Assembly (NCBI RefSeq): GCF_046630445.1
Contig: NC_092340.1
Coordinates: 20,190,001 to 20,254,000 of the forward strand
Direction: 5' to 3'
DNA length: 64,000 nt
Source: Rutidosis leptorrhynchoides
Lineage: Eukaryota > Streptophyta > Magnoliopsida > Asterales > Asteraceae
Shown: positions 22,676 through 36,460 of the stretch, piece by piece
How positions within the stretch are numbered: position 1 is the stretch's first letter
Layout: every line of letters begins with the position of its first letter
Notes under the pieces: model-generated
Told to the model about the DNA's origin: nothing
Databases searched by the model: none
What the model saw: only the letters and a program-made list of their open reading frames with translations
Position numbers and translations under genes: made by a program

Positions 22676-25600
22676 AAGTACCTACCCGTTAAAGAAATTT
22701 CGTCCCGAAATTTGAGTGAGGTGGTCATGGCTAACAATAAAAATGTTTTCATGACCAATATGAGTTGATAATTAGAAGTTTATCATCATTGAATAATAAT
22801 GATAAAATAATTTGATTATTCTAAGAATACGAGTGGAGCTATCGCAAAAGAGTTAATTGAAGAAAATAAGATTTTCCTTAGCTTTTTACGTAAACAAGGT
22901 TGAATTCCGGAATTTAAGGGATTTAAAGAAAATCTTCAAAATCTAAAAGATTTGATTCTTCGGAGAGTAAGGAAATTAAGATCTCTATAATTAAATACTG
23001 TGATCTGCCTCGATTACTCTGTCTGATATTTCCATTATAAATTAAGCTCTTCCGTTCCATTATTCTCACCATTTTTATACTTTCTTTCTTAGTTCATATA
23101 TCCAAAAGATTGTGAAAATGCTTAATCCCGTTCTAATCCTTGATATTTTCCTAATTATCATTTCTGTCATCCTTCTTTTCAGTCTTTCACCAGAAAAATC
23201 TGTTTACTTCTACTATTACCTTGGGTGATACTATTCTTAATTATACCGTGCCTTTATATTGCTATTCGTATTAATATCCACGGTTTGTAATTTCTGTGTT
23301 GTTGTTGAGTTTTATATCTTCCCTTATACTTCGATGTCCTTGCTTCTGTCTCCTATAATCGTTGTCATCCACAGTTAATGCTCTCTCCTATTTGCTGCGA
23401 TTTATACCCCCTTTCTATTTCGGAGCTTCATGCTTTTGTTTCCTTTTCGCAAGTAACGGTCCAGAATTCATAGGTGTGGAGTTTCGAATGAGCTTAATGT
23501 TCTAAACAAGAAAGAACGTAATAGCACGATTTGATTTGTCAAATTACCAGAATCATTGAGAATAGAACTATCAAGAATATATTTTCTTGATGTGTTCAGA
23601 AGTTAATCAGAATGAAAGAGTTATGTAACATGATACATGATGATGTTATAATCTGTGAATCATCATGTTCCATTTAGAAACTCAGCATGACTTACTGTAA
23701 TATAATCACGTTGATCAAGTGTCATTATATTATACTAACTCATGCATCAGTTCCCAACATTACTTCTATAACATTCATATTTTAAGCTCGAAAGTTTACA
23801 GAATATAGAAACTGACAGTTTCTATATGATGTAATACTGATAGCACTAAGAGATTAATGATTTCAGATAAGAATAGTTATGAAAATATCTTCAGAAATAT
23901 GGAGGATATTTATAATGAAAGATACGATAATATCTCGGAATATCTAAGATCAGAGGATGATAGAAACTATTATCTGCAAGGGTTTTGAGTAAAGAGCAAG
24001 ATATTCACTAAAGACTTTAGAAGACATTGAATCATTTGGATTCTTTGAAGTCAAACTTATTCTTTGCGATTTGTCCACGGCTTTCTTCCTAGTTTCACAT
24101 AATCTGCTTTTCGGTACTAAATTTTCTATTGAATGTTTCCAATATAATGATACACAGGAAGCACGAGGAGGTATATAATTTCGGACGAGAATATTTATGA
24201 AAATATCCTCAGAAATATCGAAGATATTGATGATGATATTTTGGAATTTCTAAGTTCGATGGTTGATGGAGAAAGATTTTTCCGTAAGATTTTAACATGA
24301 CTTCGGAGCAAGATATTCTCTAAAGATTTCAACGGATCCAGAATTATCTGAATTCTTTGAATATAGGGTATGGTCCTTGTATTTGTCATTGGTCTCCTTC
24401 ATGGTTAACTCTATCCGTTTTCCAGTTCCAACGTCTCTGAGCTTTTCCAACATATTATTCTTTATCATCAAACTTCTGACGACTAAGGTCATTTACGGTT
24501 GCCTACAGTTTCTGCTGCTTCATTCAATTTTTCTTTTTCAAAGTTCAATGTATTGACTCGTAAGCTGGGTGCCTTTTCAAAATTTCAGAATTGAAGATTG
24601 TAATTCTAGGAGATAATTGTTATATGTATACATATAACTATTGATGTAGACATGCTGCGAGATTTCAAAATACTGATTACTAATTCCCGATGGTTGGTAT
24701 AGTAATTCTTGTTATAAGATGTAAATGAGTAAATGATAGGGTTTCACTGAATATAGTGATTTTTCGAAAAGTCGGAGATCAACGGAGTTGTTGGTAAATT
24801 TACTGCTAATGTGGTGAGATATAAACGGTTTCCCGGTATCGATGACGAAAGACAACTTATATATCAGGGTTATAATAAGCTAATCTGAGTGAAAAGTCGA
24901 AGTTGACTTGTTGAAGCTGTGATAAAATTGTCTAATTTGAAAAAGAGTTGCAATGTTATTTTCGGTAATAATAATGCCAAAGGAGTTAACACAGATACGT
25001 GTTAAACTTTTACTTAGGGTCCGGGAGTTTTCAGGTGCATAACTATATGCGTCAATCTTTTCTTCCATAGATGAAGTGCGGTTGGTTCATCCTTTCAATT
25101 GAGGTGTTTTTAAGAATCATGAAAGGTTTGAACGCAGATTAGAATTGTCAAGATACAAATGAGGTTTAAGATGAAATCAAGTGGCAAACTTGAAAAATTG
25201 TTTAGTTTCATATATTATAATCAATATTTTAATTCATTTTAATTGTCCAATGTTATTAATCCACAGTCGATAGTCCACAGATGGTAGTCCAATAATTCAT
25301 ATATAGTTTAATATACAATATTCAAATTTATTAATACGTATCGTGACCCGTGTACATGTCTCAGACTCGATCACAACTCAAATTATATATATTATTATAG
25401 AATTAACCTCAACCCTGTATAGAGAACTCGATCATTACTGCATATAGAGTGTCTATGGTTATTCCAAATAATATATATAGATGCGTCGATATGATATGTC
25501 AAAACCTTGTATACGTGTCCCGATATTTAAAATGCGTAAAATAAATAACAGAAATTAAATGACGATAAATAAAGTGCGTAAAATAAATAACAGAATGTAA

Positions 25601-26319
25601 ATGACAATAAATAAAATTGCGAGAATTAAATTGCGATAAAATAAATTGCGATAATTAAATGTACAATAAAGAATTAACAGTTAGCTAGGAACAGTTGGCT
25701 AGGATTTTGTTAGCGTGGATTCTTAACAAAATTTATCTTAGTTAATTTATTTGTTTCTAACAAATTTTATTTTGTCCAATGTTTTCTTCATTATGCCACT
25801 TGTCGGGTTCTGATAAGTCAAAATCCAAATATGAAATTGAATGACAATGGTTATTCTGTGGTGAACGGATCCGTATAGCTGTGGATGCAAGTAGGATAGT
25901 AGATGAACGTTGAATCAGATTCGAAGAATATACAGTGTAACTTATTAATGTGAAATCTAAATATTCCTCGGGTATTACCTACCCGTTAAAATATTTTCAC
26001 CATTAATGGTTTGTGCAAAAGAATTTTTAATTACAATCTTTATGAAAACATATATACATATATTTTCTTCAGATGTAAGCATTGATTTAATGAGTCAATG
26101 TGATATTAAACTCATTTGCTTTTCGGTTGGAACTAGAATAAATAATCTCTAAAACTTTAGAGATTACATATTCGCCATGTCGAACGAAGATAAATGAGGT
26201 AGAACGATACGTAGAACGAAGATCATACTCAAAGTACAGATGATGATATTGAAGCATGGATTGTTGATGGTACTGGTGCTGTTATTGATGGTACTGTTGG
26301 TGCCGGTGATGTTGATGAA
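22676..26319 (-). mobile_element. internal region of element G, 3' part, noncoding
   Basis: Starts at the polypurine tract beside the 3' LTR (ACGGGTAGGTACTT on the minus strand). The first 550 bp match the DNA after LTR B (32412-32920). No gag, protease, RT, RNase H, integrase or chromodomain motif is visible in 3.6 kb, so G looks like a large non-autonomous derivative. The phrase around CCTCGGGTATTACCTACCCG (about 25967-25986) matches D at 61081-61090 plus 63533 onward. The part nearest 26319 is the end of the leader region continued at 55163. Confidence 0.65.
25260..25680 (-). repeat. C-LTR-like and AATGACAATAAAT-type repeat block inside G
   Basis: 25260-25530 follows, in reverse complement, the part of the C LTR around 41400-41620 (shared phrases TCAACCCTGTATAG, AGAGTGTCTATGGTT, TTGTATACGTGTC). 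25535-25670 repeats AAATGACAATAAATAAAATTG units like those in the LTR at 1265-1375. It appears to be an older insertion or shared module. Confidence 0.5.
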
Positions 26320-27510
26320 GCTGGTTTAACGACCCATCAAAGTACACTTGACGACCATCGTTATCTTGGTCCCACAGCTTGATTATAACTCTATATGAAT
26401 TTAATAAATAACCTTGCATTCTTTATTTAAAAATGATTTCCTATAAAGGAAACCTATCAAAATATGTAAGTTTAGAAAAACCATACATTATTACTTAACC
26501 AAAAGTTGACCAAAACAAAGTCAACAACATCCACTATTAAATGTATCAAAAGAGAATGCAAGTTATTGTTTAACCAAAAGCTGCCATAATAAATATGTAG
26601 ACTCTCTAAGCACAGCAGAAGCAATCAATCATGAACCTGAGAATAAAACATGCGAGTAACTGTCAACAAAAATGTTGAGTGAATTATAGGTTTAATATTG
26701 CAAACAATATTTAATTTAAACCGTAAAAATTTATGTTTGAAAACATAAAAACTCCTTTTTGGACCACAAAATTATATGCTAGAAAACATATAAAAACATT
26801 ATTCCATTTACCGTGAGCCACCTGGTAACCACTTAACCATTTATTTACCCTTGTCAAACACAATAAATAATATACACCGAACAAGTGTATCTACAATAAA
26901 TTACGAAGTACTAAACATTTCGATTATAAATTGCTAGCGCGACTAGCTTGAAATGGGGTTGTCAAACCCGATAGATCTATCCGTAGGATTCGCGTTCACT
27001 AGTAGAAACCAGTGATTACAGTTACCAGACTAGAGAATATTTTTGTTCAACTCACAATGAATAATTTAAACCAACTTCGAATTGTGTCCAAAATATAAAA
27101 TAAATTGCATGTATTCTCATCCCAAAAGATTTAAAATAGAAAATGAGACTATAACTCACCTTAATAGCAAATGAAGTAACCACACAAATATGCGAACAGC
27201 AAATGAAGTAAAGTGATCAGGAATGATCACAACGCCGACCTATAAATAAAGAAGGTCGATATAAATAACTAACTTAGGTCAAGTCTTAGTATGATGGCTA
27301 TTGTACATGTTGCAAGTAGACATAGAACAATACTCAACATGCATTGATTTGATCGGAACAGCGGACGGACACACACTTTCTATTTTTAGAAAGTTTCTAT
27401 TTTTAGCAGGTTTTCATTTTTGGAAAGTTTCTATTTTTGGAAAGTTTCCAAATTTAGAAAGTTTCTATTTTTAGAAAATTTTAAGTTAGAAAAGTTTCCT
27501 TATTTAGAAA

Positions 27511-27586
27511 GTCAACAAAAGTCAGCTGAAAGTCAAAGTCAACTGAAAGTCAACTCAAAAGTCAACCTTGGTCAAACATAGTCAAC
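27511..27586 (-). promoter_or_regulatory. W-box cluster in element A LTR (copy 1)
   Basis: Seven GTCAA cores (TTGAC on the element strand) in about 76 bp, several as TTGACT or TTGACC-type W-boxes bound by WRKY factors. It is preceded by tandem TTTCTATTTTTAGAAAG repeats at 27385-27480. Confidence 0.5.
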
Positions 27587-28522
27587 GTTAATTTTAGAAG
27601 TGTAAGTTGTAATAATAATGTAAGTTATAATGTTTATTAAAGTTAAATATGTCTAATTATGTCATAACATAAGTTTAATTAAATTAAAATGAATTATTAA
27701 AGTTAATATAAGTTTAAATGATATAATTAATATAACATAAGTATTTAATTAATTAATTAAATATTAGTCATAATATAAGTATTATTAATTAATAATAAAT
27801 TTTAAATCAGATCATAAGTATTATTAATTAATAATGAATTATTAATCATATCATAAGTTTCTAATTATAATTATTAAATCATAAGTATTTAATAATTAAA
27901 TTATAATTAAATAATAACTAAGCATTATAATAATTAAATAATTAATTAATCTTTATTATAAGTCTTATAATAATAATCTTATAATATAAGTTTAATACTT
28001 ACCATAAGTATTTTCCATTAATAATAAAAGTATTATTAATCATAAGTTTAATTAAAATGTTAATTAAATCATAAGTAATAATTAAATGATATAATAAATA
28101 TATATCATAAGTCTTAAATTATAATAATTACTTTTTATATCATAAGTAATTAAATGATAATGAAATTCGTTATTTATATCATAAGTTTAATAATTAATCA
28201 CAAGTTTTAAATCAAAAGTTCATCGGGTCTTATCTTGAGCCCCAGGTGTCGGTTTTCGGCGAGCCTTACATATGTCTCCGCCTAATCAAACCACCCAACA
28301 CTTCGGTACACTCAAGAACACACCAAGAACAGCCCACAAGTTGTGGTGATCAGCCAAGACATCACTTGAAACTTTAATTCAATCAAAATCGTGTTTTAGA
28401 CGCAACGGGTGATTCGTGGCTCGGATTTAGATGACCCGAACATGAAAGTTCGTACCATCATTGATCCTAACACACTAACACACCCTAAAGTCACCAAATA
28501 TGGTCACAAAGTCGGACCAAAC

Positions 28523-31500
28523 TCTAACGACCCGTCCTAATCCACAAGGACGAATACATTACATTTGGTTACATTGCGAGGTACTAGACCTCTATATGAT
28601 ACATTTTACAAATATTGCATTCGTTTTTGAAAATACAATCTTTCATTACATCGAAAGTTGACGACATGCATACCATTTTATAATATATCTAACTATAATT
28701 GACTTAATAATAATCTTGATGAACTCAACGACTCGAATGCAACGTCTTTTGAAATATGTCCTGAATGACTCCAAGTAATGTCTCTAAAATGAGCAAGTGC
28801 ACAGCGGAAGATTTCTTTCATACCTGAGAATAAACATGCTTTAAAGTGTCAACCAAAAGGTTGGTGAGTTCATTAGTTTAACATAAATAATCCTTTCCTA
28901 ATTTTAATTGACCACAAGATTTCATACTTCCATTTCTCATAATCATACGTCCCATGCATAGAGACAAAATATCATTCATATGGATTGAACACCTGGTAAC
29001 CGACATTCACAATATGTATATAAGAATATCCCCATCATTCCGGGATCCTCCTTCGGACATGATATAAATTTCGAAGTACTATAGCATCCGGTACTTTGGA
29101 TGGGGCTTGTTGGGCCCGATAGATCTATCTTTAGAGTTCGCGTCAATTAGGGTGTCTGTTCCCTAATTCTTAGATTACCAGACTTAATAAAAAGGGGCAT
29201 ATTCGATTTCGATCATTCAACCATATAATGTAGTTTCGATTACTTGTGTCTATTTCGTAAAACATTTATAAAAGCGCATGCATTCTCAGTCCCAAAAATA
29301 TATATTGCAAAAGCATTTAAAAAGGGAGTGATGAAACTCACTATAATGTATTTTGTAGTAAAAATACATATGACGACATTGAACAATGCAGGGTTGGCCT
29401 CGGATTCACGAACCTATATCAAGTATTAACACATTATAGTATAAATCAATTAAGTTTATATATTTGTTATGTATTAATTATTCTTATAATATATTATGAT
29501 ACTTATTTGATATTTAATTAATGTTATATCAATAATATTAGTTGAAACATAATTTTTATGTAATATTAGTATATTTTATGTTATAATATATTTACATATA
29601 TATCTTTTGTTTTGCAAAATTAATAATCGTAGAAATACCTGACTAAGGGTAATAATAATAATACTAATAGTATGATACTAGTAATAATAATGATAATAAT
29701 GATTATCATACTTATATGGTGATAATAATATTTATAATACTAATAATAACAATCATAATAACAATACTATTAAATGATCATAAATTCTTATTTTAGTAAT
29801 AATAATAGTAATAATTATATTACTACTAATAATAACAATAATAATAATAATATTAATTTTAGAAATGAGAACTACCTTCAAAGAGCTTTTCTAAAAAAAA
29901 CTGCCCCAAACAGGGCTCGAACTCGAGACCTCTCACCCACCCGCAAACACCCTTAACCATTCTGCCATCCATGTTTTTCTGACTTATAAGGCAACCCAAA
30001 CATATATATCTAGTATTTCTTTCATCTTAGTTCATCATCTTCTTCACCAAATTTAAAATCAAACGGGGGCAAAAACTCAACAACAATCGAACGGGTTTTC
30101 ATTTATGACTTGTAAACAACATGAAACAAAAAAAAAATGTGTTCATGATATAAAAAAAAAATGAGAAAAAAAAACACAAAAAATCCTACTGCTTGCGCGT
30201 AGCTAGAATTTTTTTTTTTTGTTTTCAATTTTGAGTTCGTTTTGGACAATCTTTACAACATGAAACATGTTTCAAATTATTCTTAAAATCTATCAAAATC
30301 ATCAATTTAACTTAAAACATCAAAACAAGCTCTAATTTCTCCAAGAACAAAACAGTTGACTTTTGACAATTTAACTTTGACTCGCAAATTCGAATTCGTT
30401 ATTAAGAATTGGAACTTGAGATTTTGCAGGAAGTTTAAGTAAATGATTCCTAACAACTCTGCATTTTTAGTTTTTGAAATTTATTTCGAATTTACGTTAG
30501 TGTATATTACTGTGAAGAACTCAAGAACTCAAAAATTGATTTTTAGATTAAGAGTGTTATAGGTTATGATTACAACATGAATTGTGTTGCAAATCATTCC
30601 TATAATCTTTATGGATCATCAAATTAACTGGAGATATCAAAACAAACTCGAATTTGATTCAAGAACACTTAGTTGACTTTTAAAACCAAAACTTTGACTC
30701 CAAAATTAGAGATTAATAAAAAGAATTGAGGATTGAAAACTTACAGATAGTTTAGATAGATGATTCCTAACAAGACTATATTATTACATTTTGAAAATTC
30801 ATTCAAAATCAAAATATGATGAAAAAGATAAATGTACAGAGTGTGGAGCTTATTTTCTGGGTTTTTCAGTTTTATTCAATCACTGAATGCAATAGACAAT
30901 ATATAGCAAAGGATTTCTGTTTTGAATTGTGATTGAAGCAGACTCATGACAAACTCCGACAGATACAAAAATCATATACAGTAGGGATGTGGATGTGAAA
31001 CTGAATGGTACTAGTTCTTGATTCTTTTTTTTCTTTTTTTTATAATTAAATTAATATTAATAATTGATAATATATTAATAATAATTATTATTATATAAGT
31101 ACTAATGATACAAAATTCATAAAAATGATAATAATAATACTATTAATGTTAATAATAATAAATTGTATTCGTTTCTAATAATTTGTACGTTGTCACCCGT
31201 CTTACGTCCCGGTTCTGGTTTCTCGAACGCATTTTCGTATGCTTAGAAAACTGATACCTTTCATTTCGCGAATTGTACCTTTATTAATAATTAGACTTAA
31301 ATTAATAGAAAACTAACCCACTCAAAGTGTAACTTAATCTTTTGAGTGTTTTGGTCATTTACTTCTATAAATCATAGTCTCGTTATTTATCAAAGCATAT
31401 TTAATAATATTAAATCAAAACGTTTTATGACTAATTTGATATTATTATTCATCACTTTGTAAAATAAAAATATATTTTCATTTAAAATATAAACTTGTAC

Positions 31501-32920
31501 ATACAGTATATAATGGAAATATTAATGTAATAATATAATATTTAGTTTTTCAAAACTAATAATAGTTCAAAAGTTTATTTTAAATTCGTTTAGAAAATCT
31601 TATAACACGTAACGTTTATACTTTAAACTTAATTTGATATAATTCATTTATGCGCCAACGTTTAGTTTAATTTCCTTAAACTTTCTAAATAATATATCTT
31701 AATATCGATCAAATCAAATAACAAGTGTTGCTATCGTTTACATAAATAATTTGTAATCAGATATGTATTTAATATACATAAACACGTTTTAAATACACGT
31801 TGCAAGTTATTTAAATATATCTTAACAATTAATATTCAACTTACGTTATTTAACAAAGACATTTTAATAACCAAGTTATATTACATTGGAAAACGTTTTC
31901 GCACGTTTGTAAATAGATCAATCAAGTAATATGAAATTCAATTCTCCACTAACATTTGTCTGACACTAGATAAGTGATACTTTGTTTTCATTTGAAAATC
32001 ACTTTATCATTTATTCCGAATACCGTTAAAAACAAATGATTTCTCAAATCAACGTGGACCTCATAACAGAGACTTGTAATCATAATTCAATGTATCTGAT
32101 AATTCAATCATATGATATTATCTTTTAATTTCGTCAATAACTATATTAACTTATATTGAAACAAAATACGTTCATGTAAAGTATTATATGTCTAATACTT
32201 TGTTAACGTTTTCAACTAATAAGTATATATTATATATACATATCAATATACACATAAATGTTCGTGAATCGTTGAGCATAGTCAAAGGGTAATTGATTAC
32301 ATGAATATAGATTTCAAAACTTTCGAGACTCAACATTACAGATTTTGCTTATCGTGTCGGAAACATATAAAGATTAAAGTTTAAATTTGATCGGAAATTT
32401 CCAGGTCATCACAGTACCTACCCGTTAAAGAAATTTCGTCCCGAAATTTGATGGAGGTCGTCATGCTAACTATAAAAATGTCTTCATGACGAATATGAGT
32501 CGATGAATAGAGTTTTATCATCATTGAGTAATATAGATAAAACAATTTGATTACGTGAAGAGTATAAGGGAAGCTATCGCAGGAGAGTGAAATGAGTAAC
32601 TGTATATTCATTTTAACCGATGACGTAGTTATGATTTGTTTCCGGATTTCATGGAATTTAAAGAAAATCTTTGCGATAAGATTTGATTCTTCGGCGATTA
32701 AGGAAATTTGGATCTTCTTTGATTAAATGCAATAATTTGTTGCGATCGCTCTGTCGGATATTTTACTATAAATCCATCCCATTTGTTTCCTTATTTTCAC
32801 AACTCACAACTTTTATTATTTCTCCTCAATTCATACTTTAAAACATTCGTCAATATGCTCCATCCCGTTTTGATTCTTGATATACTCTTAACTTTCATAT
32901 CTATCATTCTATCATTCTTC
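28523..32920 (-). mobile_element. element B fragment: 3' LTR plus 3' interior
   Basis: Minus-strand LTR from 32411 (TGATGACCTGGAAATTTCCG) to 28523 (GGGTCGTTAGA), about 3.9 kb, same family as G. Then comes about 510 bp of interior (32412-32920), matching G at 22676-23190. The rest of B, together with 195 bp of the host LTR, is gone, so B is a truncated insertion with no testable target duplication on its right. Confidence 0.75.
29911..29970 (-). promoter_or_regulatory. tRNA-like A/B-box block in LTR B
   Basis: On the minus strand GGATGGCAGAATGGTTAAGG (29970-29951) resembles a tRNA A box, and CGAGTTCGAGCCCTG (29925-29911) a B box. The spacing of about 45 nt matches a tRNA gene. No acceptor stem or CCA-ready end is evident, so it is a tRNA-like or SINE-like module, not a tRNA gene. 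Confidence 0.5.
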
Positions 32921-33808
32921 TTATCAAACCGAAAACATGTGTTTATGAGTAATTCTATGCATACAATCAGCAATACAATAACATGTAAGCATCATACTAT
33001 CAATATAACATCAAAATAAAGAAAAATAAAGAAAAATTAAAAATCTAGGGTTAGGGTTTATACCCTAATCAAGAATCAAATGGTATAGATGTGTAGAGGA
33101 GATCGCGTAGAATTCGATTATACTAAAAGCCCTAAATTCCAAGCTAGTATTTGATTGAAAATGATGTTGATATGGTGAGTGTGGGTGAAGGCCAAGAAAC
33201 AAGAAAAAGAGGAGAGAAAAGCTTGCTAGGTTAAGAAACAAAATAAGGGAATGAATTAATTTGAGATTAAAATGGAACTAGTCACAAAAATTGCAAAAAC
33301 ACCCCTCCCTTAAAGGGTTCAGCCGAAATATGAATGGGGGTGGGCCCCACTATCCCCAAATGCTATAAAGTTAAGAAGCTTGTGGCCCGAAAGCCCGACC
33401 GAAGCCCGAAACGCGAAAACACTACTACGCGATTGATTTTTCGGAGAGATAACAAATACACGACAAAGAAAATATATAAACACTATATATATTCATATGA
33501 CATCAAAATATCATATTTAAAATAATTAGGATTTAAAAATCCCAAAAGCTCGATCGTTGGTTTGAAAACCGAAAAGATTAGCCGGATAGAAATCCACGAC
33601 ACGTAGAAACGTACAAGTTAAAATATGAATACAAATATTAATATAACACATAATAATTAATATATTATTACTAAAATAATAATATAGGTCATAGAAATTA
33701 CGTGGCACGAATAACAATTAACGGTCGTTAAATAATTAACTGTAAAAGATAACGGAAAAAGTTGGGTCGTTACAGTACCTTCCCGTTACGGAAATTTCGT
33801 CCCGAAAT

Positions 33809-34057
33809 TTAAGCAGGTGCAGGGGTTGACTCGGCATCTGGGAACAAATGTGGGTACTTCTGATTCATCTGATCTTCACGCTCCCAAGTGAACTCGGGAC
33901 CGCGTCTGGTGTTCCATCTAACTCGAACAATAGGAATTCTACTATGTTTGAGAGTCTTAACCTCCCGATCCATGATTTCAATAGGTTCCTCAATAAAATA
34001 GAGTTGTTTATCAACATGAAGTTCATCAAGAAGAATGGCTTCATTGGCCTCGGCCAA
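33809..34057 (-). pseudogene. element A chromodomain region
   Basis: About 82 codons from the end of the polyprotein. IEIMDREVKTLKHSRIPIVR, VRWNTRRGPEFTWEREDQM and QKYPHLF match the chromodomain at the C-terminus of Tekay/Del chromovirus integrases, which directs integration toward heterochromatin marks (family knowledge). The piece ends at a stop 35 bp before the LTR, the normal position. Confidence 0.85.
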
Positions 34058-34332
34058 ACACTCCTTCAGATTCGATACATGAAAACGTTATGAAAAACGC
34101 TAAGCTCTTGTGGCAATTTCAAACGATAAGCCACGGGTCCAATTCTTTCGACAATCTCAAATGGTCCAACAAATCGAGGATTCAACTTTCATCTCTTACC
34201 AAATTGTACCACACCCTTCCAGAGTGATACCTTTAACATGATAAGATCACCAACTTGAAATTCTAAATCTTTTCTTCTAACCTCGGCATAACTCTTTTGC
34301 CGACTCCTGGCGATTCTTAACCTTCCTTTGAT

Positions 34333-36460
34333 CTATACGATCTTCTCGGTAGTCTTATGAATAATTTCTAGACCTGTGAGTTGAGCATCCCTAACCTCAT
34401 TCCAACAGATAGGAGACCTACACTTTCTACCATACAGGGCATCAAACAGTGCGGCTTTAATACTTGCATGATAACTGTTGTTATAAGAAAATTCAGCTAG
34501 CGGCAAATATCTATCCCACCCATTACCAAGATCAATAACACACGCTCGCAACATGTCTTCCAATGTTTGAATGGTCCTTTCACTCTGACCATTCGTCTGC
34601 GGATGATAAGCAGTGCTCATATCTAAGTTAGTTCCCAAAGCTTCCTGTAAGGATCGCCAAAACCTCAATACAAATTGGCTATTTCGGTATGAAATAATAG
34701 ATACAGGAATACCGTGTCTAGAAACAATCTCCTTCAAATACAAACGAGTAAGCTTCTCCATCGAATCCGTTTCCTTAATTGGCAAGAAATGATTTGACTT
34801 AGTGAGTCAGTTAACAATCACTCAAATGGTATCATAACCACCCACAAATCTTGGTAACTTCGTAATAAAGTCCATCGTAATACCTTCCTACTTCCACTCG
34901 AGAATTTCAGGTTGCACCAAAAGTCCTGACGGTTCTGATGTTCAGCTTTAACCTTAGCACATGTCAAACACTTAGCCACATATGTAGCCACATCAGCCTT
35001 CAAATAAGGCCGCCAATATAACTCCTTAAGATCATGATACATCTTTTCTGAACCAGGAATGAATAGAGTACCTAGACTTATGAGCCTCATCTAAAATAAA
35101 TTGTCGCAGATCACCAAACTTCGGAACCCAAAGGCATCCCATAAAATACCGAGTACCATCGGTTCGTACCTCTAACTGTTTACTCAAGCCTCGGACCTTC
35201 CCGTTACAAAATTCTCCTCCTTCAAGCTTCTTGTTGTGCCTCAAGAATCTGCCTTGCGAGGTTTGTTCGAATGGTCATATTTAAGGCCCTAAACCTACAA
35301 GGTTCAGCCCTCTCTTTGCGACTTAATGCATTGGCCACAACATTGGCCTTTCCTGGATCATATAAAAGTTCACAATCATAATCATTCAACGTCTCAACCC
35401 ATCTTCGCTGTCTCATGTTTAGCTGTTTTTGATCAAGAATATGTTGAAGACTTTTGTGATCAGTGTACACTGTACTTTTGACCCCATATAAATAATGTCT
35501 CCAAATCTTAAGCGCAAACACAACAACTCCCAACTCTAAATCATGGGTTGTATAATTCTGTTCATGGATCTTCAACTGACGTGACGCATAAGCGATGACT
35601 TTCTTTCGTTGCATCAAAACGCAACCAAAGCCTTGGCACGAAGCATCACAATAGATAACAAAATCATCATTACCCTCAGGCAGTGATAATATCAGTGCAG
35701 AAGTTAACTTATTCTTCAGAGTTTAGAAAGCAGACTCTTGTTCACTCTTCCACTCGTACTTCTTCCCCTCATGCGTTAAAGCAGTCAGAGGTTTCGCTAC
35801 TCGTGAAAAATCTTGAATGAATCTTCTATAATAGCCTGTCAAACCTAGGAACTGACGAATCTGAGTAGGAGTCTTCGGAGTTTCCTACTTCTCAATTGCC
35901 TCAATCTTGGCAGGATCAACTTGAATTCCCTGTTTACTAACAACGTACCCAAGGAATTGAACCTCTTTAAACCTGAACGCATATTTAGAAAAAAATTCAG
36001 CATACAGCTCTTCTTTTCTTAACTAATCAAGGACTAATCTTTGTGCTCTTGATCACTCTTGGAATAAATAAGGATGTCATCGATGAAAACAATAACAAAT
36101 TTATCCAGATAGGGTCTACACACACGGTTCATGAGGTCCATGAACAAAGCAGGTGCGTTAGTCAATCCAGACAGCATAACAAGAAATTTGCAGTGACCAT
36201 AACGGGTACGGAAAGCGGTTTTCGGAATATCAATTTCTTTAGCCCGCAGTTGGTGATAACCGGAATGAAGATCAATCTTAGAATAAACGGACGAACCTTG
36301 AAGTTGATCGAACAGATCATCAATTCTCGGAAGAGGGTAACGGTTCTAAACTGTAAGCTTGTTCAACTCGCGATAATCAATACACCATCGAAACGAACCA
36401 CCTTTCTTCTTAACGAACAAAACAGGAGCTCCCCAATGGGACGAACTGGGATGAATGAAA
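34333..36460 (-). pseudogene. element A pol: RT, RNase H and integrase, degenerate
   Basis: From 36460 downward on the minus strand: the RT start (remnant of [13 protein letters not shown]), the RT catalytic block [11 protein letters not shown] near 36060-36090, RNase H (35617-35222: [20 protein letters not shown] and YTDHKSLQH), the integrase zinc region (35090-34818: [16 protein letters not shown]) and the integrase core (34785-34333: [30 protein letters not shown]). Frameshifts separate the pieces. In the core the expected SDRD motif reads SYRN, losing a catalytic aspartate. Gag and protease are absent upstream. Confidence 0.85.

Larger units (their letters stand above)
26325..33774 (-). 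mobile_element. 3' LTR of element A, interrupted by fragment B
   Basis: 26325-28522 and 32921-33774 are the two LTR parts. Compared with the other LTR, 195 bp (equivalent to 54114-54308) are missing at the B insertion. Next to the LTR at 33775 lies the polypurine-type tract, minus GTAACGGGAAGGTAC. Confidence 0.8.

Noticed and set aside
29911..29970. A tRNA gene
   Set aside because: A- and B-box-like motifs are present but no acceptor stem or convincing anticodon arm; it lies within an LTR and is shared with another LTR.
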